Below are positions 1-8,480 of a stretch of DNA of 24,600 bases, one piece after another; position 1 is the stretch's first letter; each line of letters starts with the position of its first letter. Source of the stretch: Seminavis robusta (taxonomy: Eukaryota > Bacillariophyta > Bacillariophyceae > Naviculales > Naviculaceae). The stretch is taken from assembly GCA_903772945.1 (NCBI GenBank), contig CAICTM010001677.1:1-24600 (forward strand). Direction: 5' to 3'. Under the pieces are notes generated by a model that was not told the origin of the DNA, made no database searches, and was given only the letters and a program-made list of their open reading frames with translations. Made by a program: the position numbers and the translations under genes.

Positions 1-933
1 GTCTTTTCGTCCAAACATGGATTTGGGTCGTTCGATTTCATAAAGTATCCCTGACATCTTGATGACGGACGAATCCGCCATTTTGCGCTCTAGGTATCCC
101 TTATAAAAGAAAAGCCGAGGTTTCTTGCTCCCTGCAGGTTGAAAGGCTCGGGCTTCAAATTCCACCCGACAAGATTGTGGCCAAGTCGGGGCAACAAAAG
201 AAAAGGGAGCTTTCCAAATAATGGTCTCATCATCGCCACTACGGATAATGACTTGCCCTCGTGATGTGAGTTCAATATTGGCTGTGGATTGTTTCATGCC
301 CACTTGTTGATCCAGCCTCCATACACCCAAGATTTCGCGCTCGCTTATGGACTTGGGACGCATCAGGTAATAGGCAGCCTTGCCAGACGTTTGGACCGTC
401 GTCACGGCTGCCTTTTTGGATAAGTTTAGTGATGACTTGGCCAGTTCGACAAATGCATTCTTTTTCTTTTTCTTCTTTTTCCTGGGAATGTACGGAGCCG
501 GTCTTCGAGGAACGCGGTCATCATAGGGGCTCTCTTTGTTGAGATTGTCGCGAAGATCGCGACGTTTTTGGTGCATGGAGGTTGCTTCATCTTCTTGTGC
601 CAGGTCAATCTCATCCTCTTCATCGTCATATTCGTACTCGTCGTCGCTGTCGTAGATATTGGGAGTATTAGAGCCACCACCACGAAGCAACAGAAAAGCC
701 GAGGTGGGTCTTCTGTCTGTCAAGCCAAAAGGTACCGGTATCAGAGATCTACGTGAATGTGATGGTCTTGTCGGATCCAGAGAAATCAGTAGTGGCGATG
801 GATGTATTGGTTGGGAATACTTCTGGTAGACATGATGACGGTGATGCTCCATCCACAGTGCCGGTGATGGCATTTCGTCTCGGATTCCTGCGATTATCGG
901 TGCCGTCGCGGCAAGGAGGAGCAGTGAAAGCAT
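1..933 (-). CDS. Hypothetical protein with signal-like N-terminus, 3' end outside window
   Basis: Reading the minus strand from the ATG at 933 gives an uninterrupted frame of 311 codons that runs off the left edge without a stop, so the gene is partial at its 3' end. The start has A at -3. The first ~16 residues (MLSLLLLAATAPIIAG) look like a secretory signal peptide; I see no clear ASAFAP-type plastid motif. Next come a His/Pro-rich stretch, a strongly acidic patch (about residues 95-110, Asp/Glu/Tyr), a run of seven lysines (about 152-158), and then a compact, beta-rich-looking segment (about 198-310) beginning near the motif EILGVWRLD and containing FFYKGYLERK. The last segment is probably the folded domain. 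I do not recognise the family. An ER, secreted or complex-plastid location is possible. Intronless as far as visible. Confidence 0.7.
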   Translation of the reverse strand, partial: MLSLLLLAATAPIIAGIRDEMPSPALWMEHHRHHVYQKYSQPIHPSPLLISLDPTRPSHSRRSLIPVPFGLTDRRPTSAFLLLRGGGSNTPNIYDSDDEYEYDDEEDEIDLAQEDEATSMHQKRRDLRDNLNKESPYDDRVPRRPAPYIPRKKKKKKKNAFVELAKSSLNLSKKAAVTTVQTSGKAAYYLMRPKSISEREILGVWRLDQQVGMKQSTANIELTSRGQVIIRSGDDETIIWKAPFSFVAPTWPQSCRVEFEARAFQPAGSKKPRLFFYKGYLERKMADSSVIKMSGILYEIERPKSMFGRKD

Positions 934-1638
934 CTTCTTTGTTCTACCGTATCAGCCAAAGATCAATCTCTTGCCTGATACCTATTTACAAGCAATATAT
1001 GGCGTGACAGTCGCTGATTAGTCCGACAGCTCTCGAGCTTCCTGATCGAGCTTGTTGGCATCAACCCAGGTGTCAGATATCTACCGGTACGATGTAGTTC
1101 CACGTGGAAGCCCCTTAATTACAGACAGATGCCCAGTTCCAGTAGCTACCGGTACTGTAGCCAGCTAGCTAGAGTAGCTATCTATCTCTCCAGAGAAAGT
1201 CTATGTTGCCATGTTGCCGTGCATGAGGTTGGGAGACAATGGTGATATTATCCTAGAACAGTGGGCCGAGCTTCAGAGAAGAAAAGAAGGCCGCATGTTT
1301 CAAAATGTATTGCGTCCTGATTGCGTCACAGTGGACACCTTCCTTTCAACTAAAATGGGGAAACCAAAGCTCTAATAACGCATTACGAGCTGTGTCTACC
1401 CACATAGTCCGCTGGCAACATGTAGCCATATGTTCTACCAGTGCTGTACCTGCACCCTTAGCTTACCTGGCTGGCTCATGAGACATCGGTCGTACTCTAC
1501 CAGCTAGATGAAGAATCTAGGGGGTTGAGAAGCCCACAGTGGGCTTGGGTTACAGAGGAGGTTTCCCTGGCACGCAGGCGAGGGGGACGCAAGGCCCAAT
1601 GCTCGGCCGTTTTTGTCCTTCAAAGTATGATGTTGCCT
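934..1638. other. Intergenic, no gene seen
   Basis: About 700 nt between two minus-strand genes: 3' flank of the DUF4419 gene and upstream region of the left-edge gene. No convincing ORF. It holds two copies of the palindrome TACCGGTA (1082-1089 and 1147-1154) and GCTAGCTAG-type tracts around 1160-1180. No TATA box could be assigned with confidence. Confidence 0.5.
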
Positions 1639-3120
1639 TCATAATCGAAGTTGCTCACCGCTATGCTGAATGGACAAGTCTCGCACATTTCTGAGTTTGG
1701 AAGTAGGCGACACCAGCATGGCCCACATGTGATGCGGTTGCAGGGTTGGGACACCATTCATGGTATCATCTTGGTGGCAGATGAATCCCATGATGCCACC
1801 AATCAACTGAACTTCCTCTGTGATGGGTGGCGCACACCATTCCAAAGTCACTTTAAGCGGTGCTTGGCACAAACCACTCATCTCGTTGATCGGGTTTTCC
1901 CCATCAATGACAATGTCGTGGACGTCGTTGTTGCAAAGGATATCTGTATTTCCTCCCAAGAACCGTACCAGCCAGCCATCGTATGCATCTACTTGTTCCC
2001 GATGTCGCATCCCTTTCCCTTTTTTGCCGTAGTAATCTGTCACCCAATGGGGCGGGGCTTGCAGCAGTATGTTGCGCCAAAAAGTTCCCACCAGCGCCGG
2101 CTCCTTTACCGTCAGCAGCAGATTGTCAAAGACCATTTCCACACATGCCCACCACTCGTTCGGGAGGTACATTTCCAACTGGCTCTTGATGGGTTCCAAG
2201 AGTTCTCGAACACGCCTAAACTTTTCTCTGAGATGCTCCCAATCTTCCACAGTGCCCATCATTTCGAGGCCCTTCAGACCGCATCCCATGTACGATACAG
2301 AGTACTCAAAGAATTCTTGCAAGCCCTCCATGAGATTGATTTGGGATGCAATCACATGCGTCGCAGTGGAAGTAGAAAAGCTGGATTTCATTTCAGTAGC
2401 AAACAATGGCAACTTGATGGCGTCTTGAACCTGCTTGTGGATCTCGTCAAAGACTGCCTCAAAAGAAGTCTGGTGGTGTTCTTGAGGACAAAACTCCATG
2501 ACTTTGACGGATATGACTTGCTTGCCATTGCCGTCACCAACCAGTAAATCACGGACCGGTGTCTCGAACGGCTTCTCTGGTTTTCTCCACTGGGAATCCT
2601 TCATGGAGTTTTCATAGCGCGAGACAGCAGTGAGAGCCTTGGCGATTCGTCGGGCCACGGGGAACCACCAATCGTCCGGACTGGTCCTCAGATTCCAATG
2701 ATTCTGCCACGCTTCATGGACGCATTGCCACAATCCCGTGTCTTGCCCATTGTAAAAGACCTCATCATCCTCCAAGCAAGAGCCAGCCGCATAGGAAAGT
2801 TGGGGAATGTGAGAATCAGCAATCCGTTTGGAAGCAAAGGGCTTGCAGGACGATTCGGCAAGATAATCTGCGAGTGGCGTTGGGTAGTACTGTTCCTCAC
2901 AAAGCTTCAGATCCACGCAGCATAACAGGTCGGATGGAGCGTTGTCGGTGTTGGTTCTGCTGGGTGGGTCTACATTCGCATCTCCCTTGGCTTGAAGAAG
3001 ATCCAGTTTGTCAGGCCAAGAGGGGCGTTCTTCATCGGAACGAGCAGCAGATGTAGTTTTCTTAGTGCGTCGCGTCCGTCTCCATTTGGAAAGCTTGGAA
3101 AGAATGTTGCCGAGAGTCAT
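1639..3120 (-). CDS. DUF4419 domain protein
   Basis: Intronless 493-residue ORF starting at the ATG at 3120. Residues 1-60 are basic and low in complexity, probably disordered. From about residue 75 to the end the protein follows the DUF4419 pattern known from fungi and protists: a helix of the form HEAWQNHWNLRTSPDDWW (about 135-152), the FSTSTATHVIASQ segment (about 248-260) leading into a long helix, then the motif MMGTVEDWEHLREKF (about 287-301). The C-terminal part carries GWLVRFLGG and a Cys/Trp-rich end (LEWCAPP, GGIMGF). The family has no firmly established biochemical function, so none is assigned. The length is close to typical for the family and the domain looks complete. The minus-strand neighbours are separated by more than 700 nt and do not suggest co-regulation. 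I am confident of the family, not of the role. Confidence 0.9.
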   Translation of the reverse strand: MTLGNILSKLSKWRRTRRTKKTTSAARSDEERPSWPDKLDLLQAKGDANVDPPSRTNTDNAPSDLLCCVDLKLCEEQYYPTPLADYLAESSCKPFASKRIADSHIPQLSYAAGSCLEDDEVFYNGQDTGLWQCVHEAWQNHWNLRTSPDDWWFPVARRIAKALTAVSRYENSMKDSQWRKPEKPFETPVRDLLVGDGNGKQVISVKVMEFCPQEHHQTSFEAVFDEIHKQVQDAIKLPLFATEMKSSFSTSTATHVIASQINLMEGLQEFFEYSVSYMGCGLKGLEMMGTVEDWEHLREKFRRVRELLEPIKSQLEMYLPNEWWACVEMVFDNLLLTVKEPALVGTFWRNILLQAPPHWVTDYYGKKGKGMRHREQVDAYDGWLVRFLGGNTDILCNNDVHDIVIDGENPINEMSGLCQAPLKVTLEWCAPPITEEVQLIGGIMGFICHQDDTMNGVPTLQPHHMWAMLVSPTSKLRNVRDLSIQHSGEQLRL

Positions 3121-4012
3121 TGGATGCCAGTAGCAATAGGCAGAGGTCGAAGCAAGGAAGAAATGGCGGTACTGGTACCATCGGCCATCTGTGGGAAGTG
3201 GAAGCTCTGATGTGGACTAGGAAACACAGTCTCGACTCATAGAGGGTTAAGAGGAACGAAGGGGGGGCTGAGCTAGCTAGTTATGCAGAGTGTGGGGCAT
3301 CTACCTGGATGGGATAGAAAACAAGGAAAAGGCAAAGAGAGTGGGGAGGAGAAAAGAATTCGAAAGGCGGAAAGGGGGGAGGTACCTGGGACCGGTAGGG
3401 GGGGGGAAATAGAAAAGTTAGAGGGATGCTCTCGAGACGTGCGAAAGCATGATGGATTGATGCCGTTTGAACGAAATGAAAAGTAAAAATTGAAGGAAAT
3501 AATTCAGATCTGAACCCAAAATCGGTCTGAACCCAAAATCATTCCTTGCCCTGTTGTACATGAGGAGGGCTCATGTCTCCCTGCATGTGGTAATACCAGC
3601 ACCGTCCTCGACAAAAAAAGAAAAGCACAGTGGATTGCTGGCTGGATTGCAACAGCAATGGGCTGGCATGCCCTCCAACTCCAGCTCATAGCCTGCAGGG
3701 TAGAGAGGGGGCAATATGCAAAGAACGAAAGCTCACAGCGCGCAAGAGAATCAGGCGTTAAAGTCTGCTACAAGTCGTTCTCAAACAAAATTCCTTCCTC
3801 TGCAACCAAGCAGTTACCACAATACTGTCTGACGGTACGAGTCTTGACTAGAGAAAGGTAACAACTTCCTCTAGAAACGAAATGCCATCATCGGCTCGAG
3901 AGAAGAGGACTGTCACTCTATGACTTTGACTACAGAAAGGCAGGCAATGGTATTAGCTAGTTAATGAAAATTACATGTACGTTGGTATAGAAAGGCAGGT
4001 ATGTGTAAGCGG
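3121..4012. other. Intergenic, purine-rich tract and short direct repeat
   Basis: About 890 nt between the DUF4419 start and the RRM gene stop. No supported gene. Approximately 3310-3418 is strongly purine-rich on the plus strand, with several long G runs, one of nine. A 15-nt direct repeat (TCTGAACCCAAAATC) lies at 3509-3523 and again at 3526-3540. AGCTAGCTAG-like sequence occurs near 3270. This stretch should contain the DUF4419 promoter and the RRM-gene 3' UTR. Confidence 0.5.
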
Positions 4013-4915
4013 TCACTTCGTCCTGGCTTGCTTGTTGCTTGTGCCGCTGGATGATGGCTGTTGGTGCTGGTATTCTCGGCTCCATAGCCTGCCTGTAGCA
4101 GTCTTGAAAGATCCCTTCATTCTGCCTTCATCATAATCCAGAATGCAGGCTCGATTGAGAATACAAATGGGTTTGTTGGGTTGCTTTTGCTGACGCTCCA
4201 TGGCATTTTTGGCGCCGGCCAATTCTTCATAGGCAATGTAGGCAAAGCCTTTGTTTTGTCGCGTCTTGAAGTTGCGTGCAATTCTCACTCCTCCATCAAC
4301 AATAGTGCCAAATTGTTCCATTACTTGGATAATGTCCTCCTCGGTGGCTTGATAATCCAACTTCTTGATCATGATAGTCTTGGACGGAGCGCTGACGTGC
4401 TGGGTATTTGGATCAATGCCATTACCCTTGGGACGGGCTTTTTGCAATGAAAGGTATCGTTTTCCCATCCACAGCTTTGTTTTTTGGTTGTTGGCAACCT
4501 CAAGAACCTGATCGAGGATTTCCTTGCTGGTAAAGACCACATGGCCGTATCCTCTCATTCGGCCAGAATCTTGCCACGTGGGAAACCTCAAATCGGTAAT
4601 GTCGCGTCTTTCAATCTTGGTATGTTTCAGCAAACATTCGGCTACTTGATCAGTCGTAGCATCATAAGGCACTCCTTCCACAAAGGCTGTTCGTACCGTG
4701 TCGTCTTCACGAACATTGTTGTTACTAGACTCTGCAGCATCTTCCTGCTCTTTTTCTTCTTCTTCCTTGGATGCACTTTTCTTGGATCTTTTTCGCTTGC
4801 GCTTGCGCTTCTTCTTTTTAGATTCCTCTCCCTCCTCTAACAAAGAATCCATCTGCTTATCATCCACGTTGTCTTCGTCCTTCTTCTCGTCATCTTCTTT
4901 CTCCGGGCGGGCCAT
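4013..4915 (-). CDS. Two-RRM RNA-binding protein, probably nucleolar
   Basis: The first in-frame ATG is at 4915, in a good context (A at -3, G at +4), giving 300 residues. The frame stays open upstream for about 55 more codons without an ATG, so a longer 5' exon is not excluded. The first ~75 residues are highly charged: acidic stretches around a dense Lys/Arg run (KKKKRKRKRKRSKK) that should act as a nuclear or nucleolar localisation signal. Two RNA recognition motifs follow. RRM1 is about residues 76-162 (RNP2-like TAFVEGVP, RNP1-like RGYGHVVF). RRM2 is about 180-262 (RNP2 TIMIKKLD, RNP1 KGFAYIAY). The layout resembles nucleolin/NOP13-type ribosome-biogenesis proteins, but orthology cannot be shown from sequence alone. 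The C-terminus is a short Gln/Ser-rich tail. Confidence 0.88.
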   Translation of the reverse strand: MARPEKEDDEKKDEDNVDDKQMDSLLEEGEESKKKKRKRKRKRSKKSASKEEEEKEQEDAAESSNNNVREDDTVRTAFVEGVPYDATTDQVAECLLKHTKIERRDITDLRFPTWQDSGRMRGYGHVVFTSKEILDQVLEVANNQKTKLWMGKRYLSLQKARPKGNGIDPNTQHVSAPSKTIMIKKLDYQATEEDIIQVMEQFGTIVDGGVRIARNFKTRQNKGFAYIAYEELAGAKNAMERQQKQPNKPICILNRACILDYDEGRMKGSFKTATGRLWSREYQHQQPSSSGTSNKQARTK

Positions 4916-5147
4916 GATAGATTCTGTTTCCTTGGCTTGAGTTTGTCGGTTGTGTTCGTACTCTGTGGTGCTTTGTGTTGTGCTTGCAAGAATGGTTGGC
5001 TGTGGGAGTTCGGTGGAAGTCAACAGCTCTGCGGGATTGTACTTAGTCGATTTAGGGTTAGCGATTAGCGACGTAACTCAATGTCCCTATTTCGTGCCTC
5101 TCGCAATTGGCACCTGAAGGTGCTACAGTAGTATGCACATAACGACG

Positions 5148-5560
5148 CAACAATCACAAACGCTGCCTACGGAGGCGATTGGCGAAGCAGGGAACTGTAT
5201 CAGGTTCACCCCAAACCCCATGTTGAAATCCTGAAGTGGGCACATGAAATGGGTGTCCCTGGAATGCAGATGCATGTGGTGTTTCTGCTTCTCGTGGTGA
5301 CTTTTCTTTGATCCAATGGTTGCATGGAAAGCAGGGAATGCCCTTGGGATGAACACATTTGCTGCTATGCAGCATCGAATGGTCATTTGGAGATTCTAGA
5401 GTATGCCCGTGCCAATGGTTGCCCATGGTACGAAGATTGCTGTGCTTTGGCTGGTGCAGAGAATGGGCACACACATGTTGCAGCTTGGTTGCTTGCACAT
5501 GACTTCCCAAGTCTAGGCACTAGACTGAAGTGCACGCAAGCAAAAGGAAAGTTCCCGTAG
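5148..5560 (+). pseudogene. Decayed 3' fragment of an ankyrin-repeat gene
   Basis: Ankyrin-like repeat remnants are spread over different frames. One frame reads HVEILKWAHEMG (around 5220-5255), another reads SRGDFSLIQWLHGKQG (around 5295-5345) and then meets TGA. A third runs from about 5336 to the stop at 5558-5560 with CPWDEH, NGHLEILEYARANGCPW and the C-terminal cap HTHVAAWLLAHDFPSL. The cap matches the end of the ankyrin gene at 8481-10375 (HTHCVEWARAHDYPSL), so this is the 3' end of a second family member. No 5' half is present, and at least two frameshifts plus a stop break the copy. It sits in the upstream region of the RRM gene on the opposite strand. Confidence 0.75.
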
Positions 5561-6072
5561 GATTTGAGCTATTTAAGACCACACCGGTGCCACAGGCCCA
5601 TAGTCAAAACTCTACTTTGTTCTGGCTGCACTTCCAACTCAAAATGCATTGCTTGCTTGAGTTGGGTCCCACTGGTGGTGCTTTGTAATCTTGGATGTAT
5701 TGGATGTAGGACTACGGTACCGGTACCTGCCTACGACTCCAATTGGCAATACGTTGAGTGACTGCAAAAACTTGATGCAAATGTAGAGAAGAGGGAACAA
5801 CCTCGCGCCAAACAAAGCGTGGTAATTTTTATATGTCGCATACTTTGCTTACCGTACCGTACAGTCGTACTTGTTGGGAATGCCTTCTACACAGGGCCAG
5901 TTCTGTGGGTTGGAACCAGCACACAGTGCGGCTCTAGAGCTGTCTAGCATTTTGGGCTTCTCTGGCTAGAGCTAGCTGGCTAGAATTGAGCACGTAGTCT
6001 GCATAGTACCAGTACGGATTTGGCGTTTCCAGCATCCCCTTCACCCAAGGTGTTCATTCGTTCATTCCCGAA
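5561..6072. other. Intergenic / promoter region of the AIM24-like gene
   Basis: No supported gene. It contains the palindrome TACCGGTA at 5718-5725 inside a larger GGTACCGGTACC palindrome, a GTACCGTACC-rich patch near 5860, and CTAGAGCTAGCTGGCTAG near 5970. The 3' part probably includes the transcription start and first untranslated exon of the gene that begins at 6229. Confidence 0.45.
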
Positions 6073-6140
6073 GTGAGTCCTGCCGGAATAGATGGATCTT
6101 TGCAGAGCTTCTTGATTGATTCTTGCTTTTTCTTTTTCAG
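6073..6140 (+). other. Probable 5' UTR intron
   Basis: A strong donor, GTGAGT (6073-6078), is followed by a T-rich tract ending in the acceptor TTTTTCAG (about 6133-6140). The 68-nt size is slightly below the other introns of the window. It lies wholly upstream of the ATG at 6229. RNA reads would confirm it. Confidence 0.55.
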
Positions 6141-6148
6141 CGACGACA

Positions 6149-6172
6149 ATGGCGGCGACGGCGATACCATAA
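6149..6172 (+). promoter_or_regulatory. Upstream ORF of seven codons
   Basis: ATG at 6149 followed by six codons and TAA (peptide MAATAIP), with A at -3 and G at +4, a good start context. It lies just after the putative UTR intron and 56 nt before the main ATG at 6229, so it could dampen or regulate translation of the AIM24-like protein. Function is inferred only. Confidence 0.5.
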
Positions 6173-6228
6173 TCTATCGATCCTACTATTCTTTGAAGAA
6201 CAAAAGCAAAACAAGAGATATCTGAACC

Positions 6229-8159
6229 ATGTCTAACGTTCCTTCTATATTCTCAGCCCCTCCAGGACAGGGCGGCAACAACAGCAGCAATAACAACAAT
6301 AATGGCTATACCCCGTCTGCCGCCGCCAGTGGCTATACCGGTACCTCTGCTGGCGGCTACACACCATCAGCGGCAGCAAGCGGCTATACGCCCTCAACTG
6401 CGGCCAGCGGCTATACGCCTTCTGCAGCAGCAGGTGGATATACCCCTTCTGCGGCAGCAGGTGGCTATACGCCTTCTGCTTCAGCGGGTGGATCGCACGG
6501 AGGCGGATACACTCCGTCCTCGGCGGCAAACAGCTACACTCCCTCTGCTGCAGCCTCGGGCTACTCTTCTGGAGGAACCTACACCCCATCCTCAGCGGCG
6601 AGTGGTGGATACTCTGCGGCAACTGGATCCACAAACTACGGTGGCACCAGCAACCAGAATACTGGAGGATACGTTCCTTCGGCCACCGCCATGAGCTACA
6701 ATCCATCAGCTGCTGCTGGCGGTCCGGTTCAAAGTGGCAACACCAGCAACACTGGGGGATACGTTCCTTCTACTGCTGCCACGAGCTACACACCTTCTAC
6801 TGCCGCCACCAGCTACACACCTTCCAGTGCCGCCACTGCCAGTAGTGTCCCTGTTTCTGCTCCAGCGCCTGCATTTAATCAGGCGATCAATGCTCCCACA
6901 AACCGCGCCCCGGCTTACCCCCCGTCAGCCCCGCCTGCCTACAAGGATCCAAATGTGGCCCCATCCTACCAAACATTGTCCTCCTCCCCCATTCCTCATG
7001 TGACAGCGACACCAGCCAATCCATTCACATCTAGTTTCTCGCATGGCGGTGGTCCCACCCAAGGTGTCATGTCACAGGCCCACGATCCCGTGAATTGCCA
7101 CAAAATCGACTATGAAATCAAGGGACAGGAAATGCAGCTGGTCGAGGTTCATTTGGATCCACAGGAAACCGCCATTGCCGAGGCTGGTGCCATGATGTAT
7201 CTCGAAGACGATATTGACTTCAAAACAAAGTTTGGGGATGGATCGGAACCCAAGCAAGGATTCTTCAAAAAACTCATGGCCGGTGCCGGGCGGCTTTTGA
7301 CGGGTGGTGAGTCAGTCCAAGTTTTTGTGATTGTGCCTGTTTTGGTCGGAATGCCCCACTATCTAACAAACATTTGGCATTCATTCTTCAGAGTCGTTAT
7401 TCATTACTCACTTTACCAACACCGGGAGCACCCCGGCAAGAAAGGCTGCCTTTGCCGCACCCTATCCGGGGACTATACTCCCAATTGACATGATGGAACT
7501 CCAGCAACGGTTTCCGTCCGGTATGCCAGATAAGCCCACTTCGATCATATGTCAAAGAGACGCCTTTCTATGTGCTGCCAAGGGAACCAAACTGGAAATG
7601 TATCTACACAAAAAGCTGGGAAGTGGCCTCTTCGGTGGGGAAGGTTTCATTCTTCAGCAGCTGAAAGGTACTTACCTGCGATTACATCATGCATGTCATC
7701 TATCTTTCGGACAACAAACGTCTCTCACTACTTCATCAAACCATCCTACCACGTGATTCGATTCGATGCTGGTGGTTTCTGGTAGGCGATGGAATGGCAT
7801 TTTGCCATGCCGGTGGGTGTGTCATTCGGCGAGAGCTCAAGTACGGCGAAAAGCTCCGCGTGGATACTGGATGTCTTGTAGCATATTCCAATCCGGGTAT
7901 CAATAACGACATTCAAATGGCGCCCGGTCTCAAGACAATGTTCTTTGGTGGAGAAGGGCTGTTCCTATGCACACTGACAGCAGATCAACCCCAGGGTGGA
8001 GTCGTGTGGTTGCAATCTCTGCCCTTTTCGCGACTCTGTGATAGAATCCTTGCCAATGCACCGTCTGCGGGAGGAAGCCGCACAGGAGAGGGCAATCGCC
8101 TTACTGGTGGCCTTGGGGATCTTATTGATGGCGACAACAATGGATTGTTCGGGTTCTAG
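6229..8159 (+). CDS. AIM24/TIGR00266-family protein with N-terminal GYTPSAAA repeats
   Basis: Three exons joined by frame: 6229-7306, 7392-7667, 7786-8159. The introns are 85 and 118 nt, GT-AG, giving 575 residues. The ATG has the context ACC-ATG. Residues ~1-26 are Asn/Gly-rich. About residues 26-205 consist of repeats of the form [10 protein letters not shown] with variants, then a Pro/Ala-rich stretch to ~284. From ~285 (HKIDYEIKG) the AIM24 fold begins: [20 protein letters not shown], then [13 protein letters not shown] across intron 1, [13 protein letters not shown] before intron 2, [13 protein letters not shown], and [18 protein letters not shown] sequence near the end. AIM24-family proteins are beta-rich, with a mitochondrial role in yeast (cristae/MICOS assembly); bacterial relatives are of unclear function. 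The repeat tail, rather than a targeting peptide, at the N-terminus argues against simple mitochondrial import here. The function in this organism is not known to me. Confidence 0.9.
6301..6845 (+). repeat. Coding tandem repeats, GYTPSAAA type
   Basis: Within exon 1 of the AIM24-like gene, imperfect units of about 27-30 nt encode GYTPSAAAS and variants ([18 protein letters not shown]). Unit length and third positions vary, so the array has diverged under coding constraint. Tyr, Pro and Ser are kept in nearly every unit. Confidence 0.85.
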
Positions 8160-8480
8160 CCAGCCAGCTGCCATCTAAAGCAACGTAGAAGTCGCGCTCA
8201 TTGGTGATCAGACAAGACTTAGTTTCATTATGTGGCTGGCCGTGTCATAAGGTACCGTAGTACACAGGCAATGCAAAACTTCTTGTACCTTGAAAATGTG
8301 TTAGACCTATCCAATCAAATCTACAAGGGAGATGAGGCGGACGATCAAATGATCCATTCGAGCTACTACCGGGGCGCATCTAAGGGGAGTTCAATGTATA
8401 AAGGCAAACATGGATTGAGAGTAGCATTATAGTCTGGCATCAATGAAGCTTGCCAATGGCAACAGCAGAGGCATTTCATT
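8160..8480. other. Convergent intergenic space
   Basis: About 320 nt between the stop of the AIM24-like gene (plus) and the stop of the ankyrin gene (minus). It must contain both 3' UTRs. A 66-codon open stretch at 8232-8432 has no recognisable features, and I do not call it a gene. Confidence 0.5.

Noticed and set aside
1651..2547. 298-codon open frame on the plus strand
   Set aside because: It is antisense to the well-supported DUF4419 gene and shows no family pattern.
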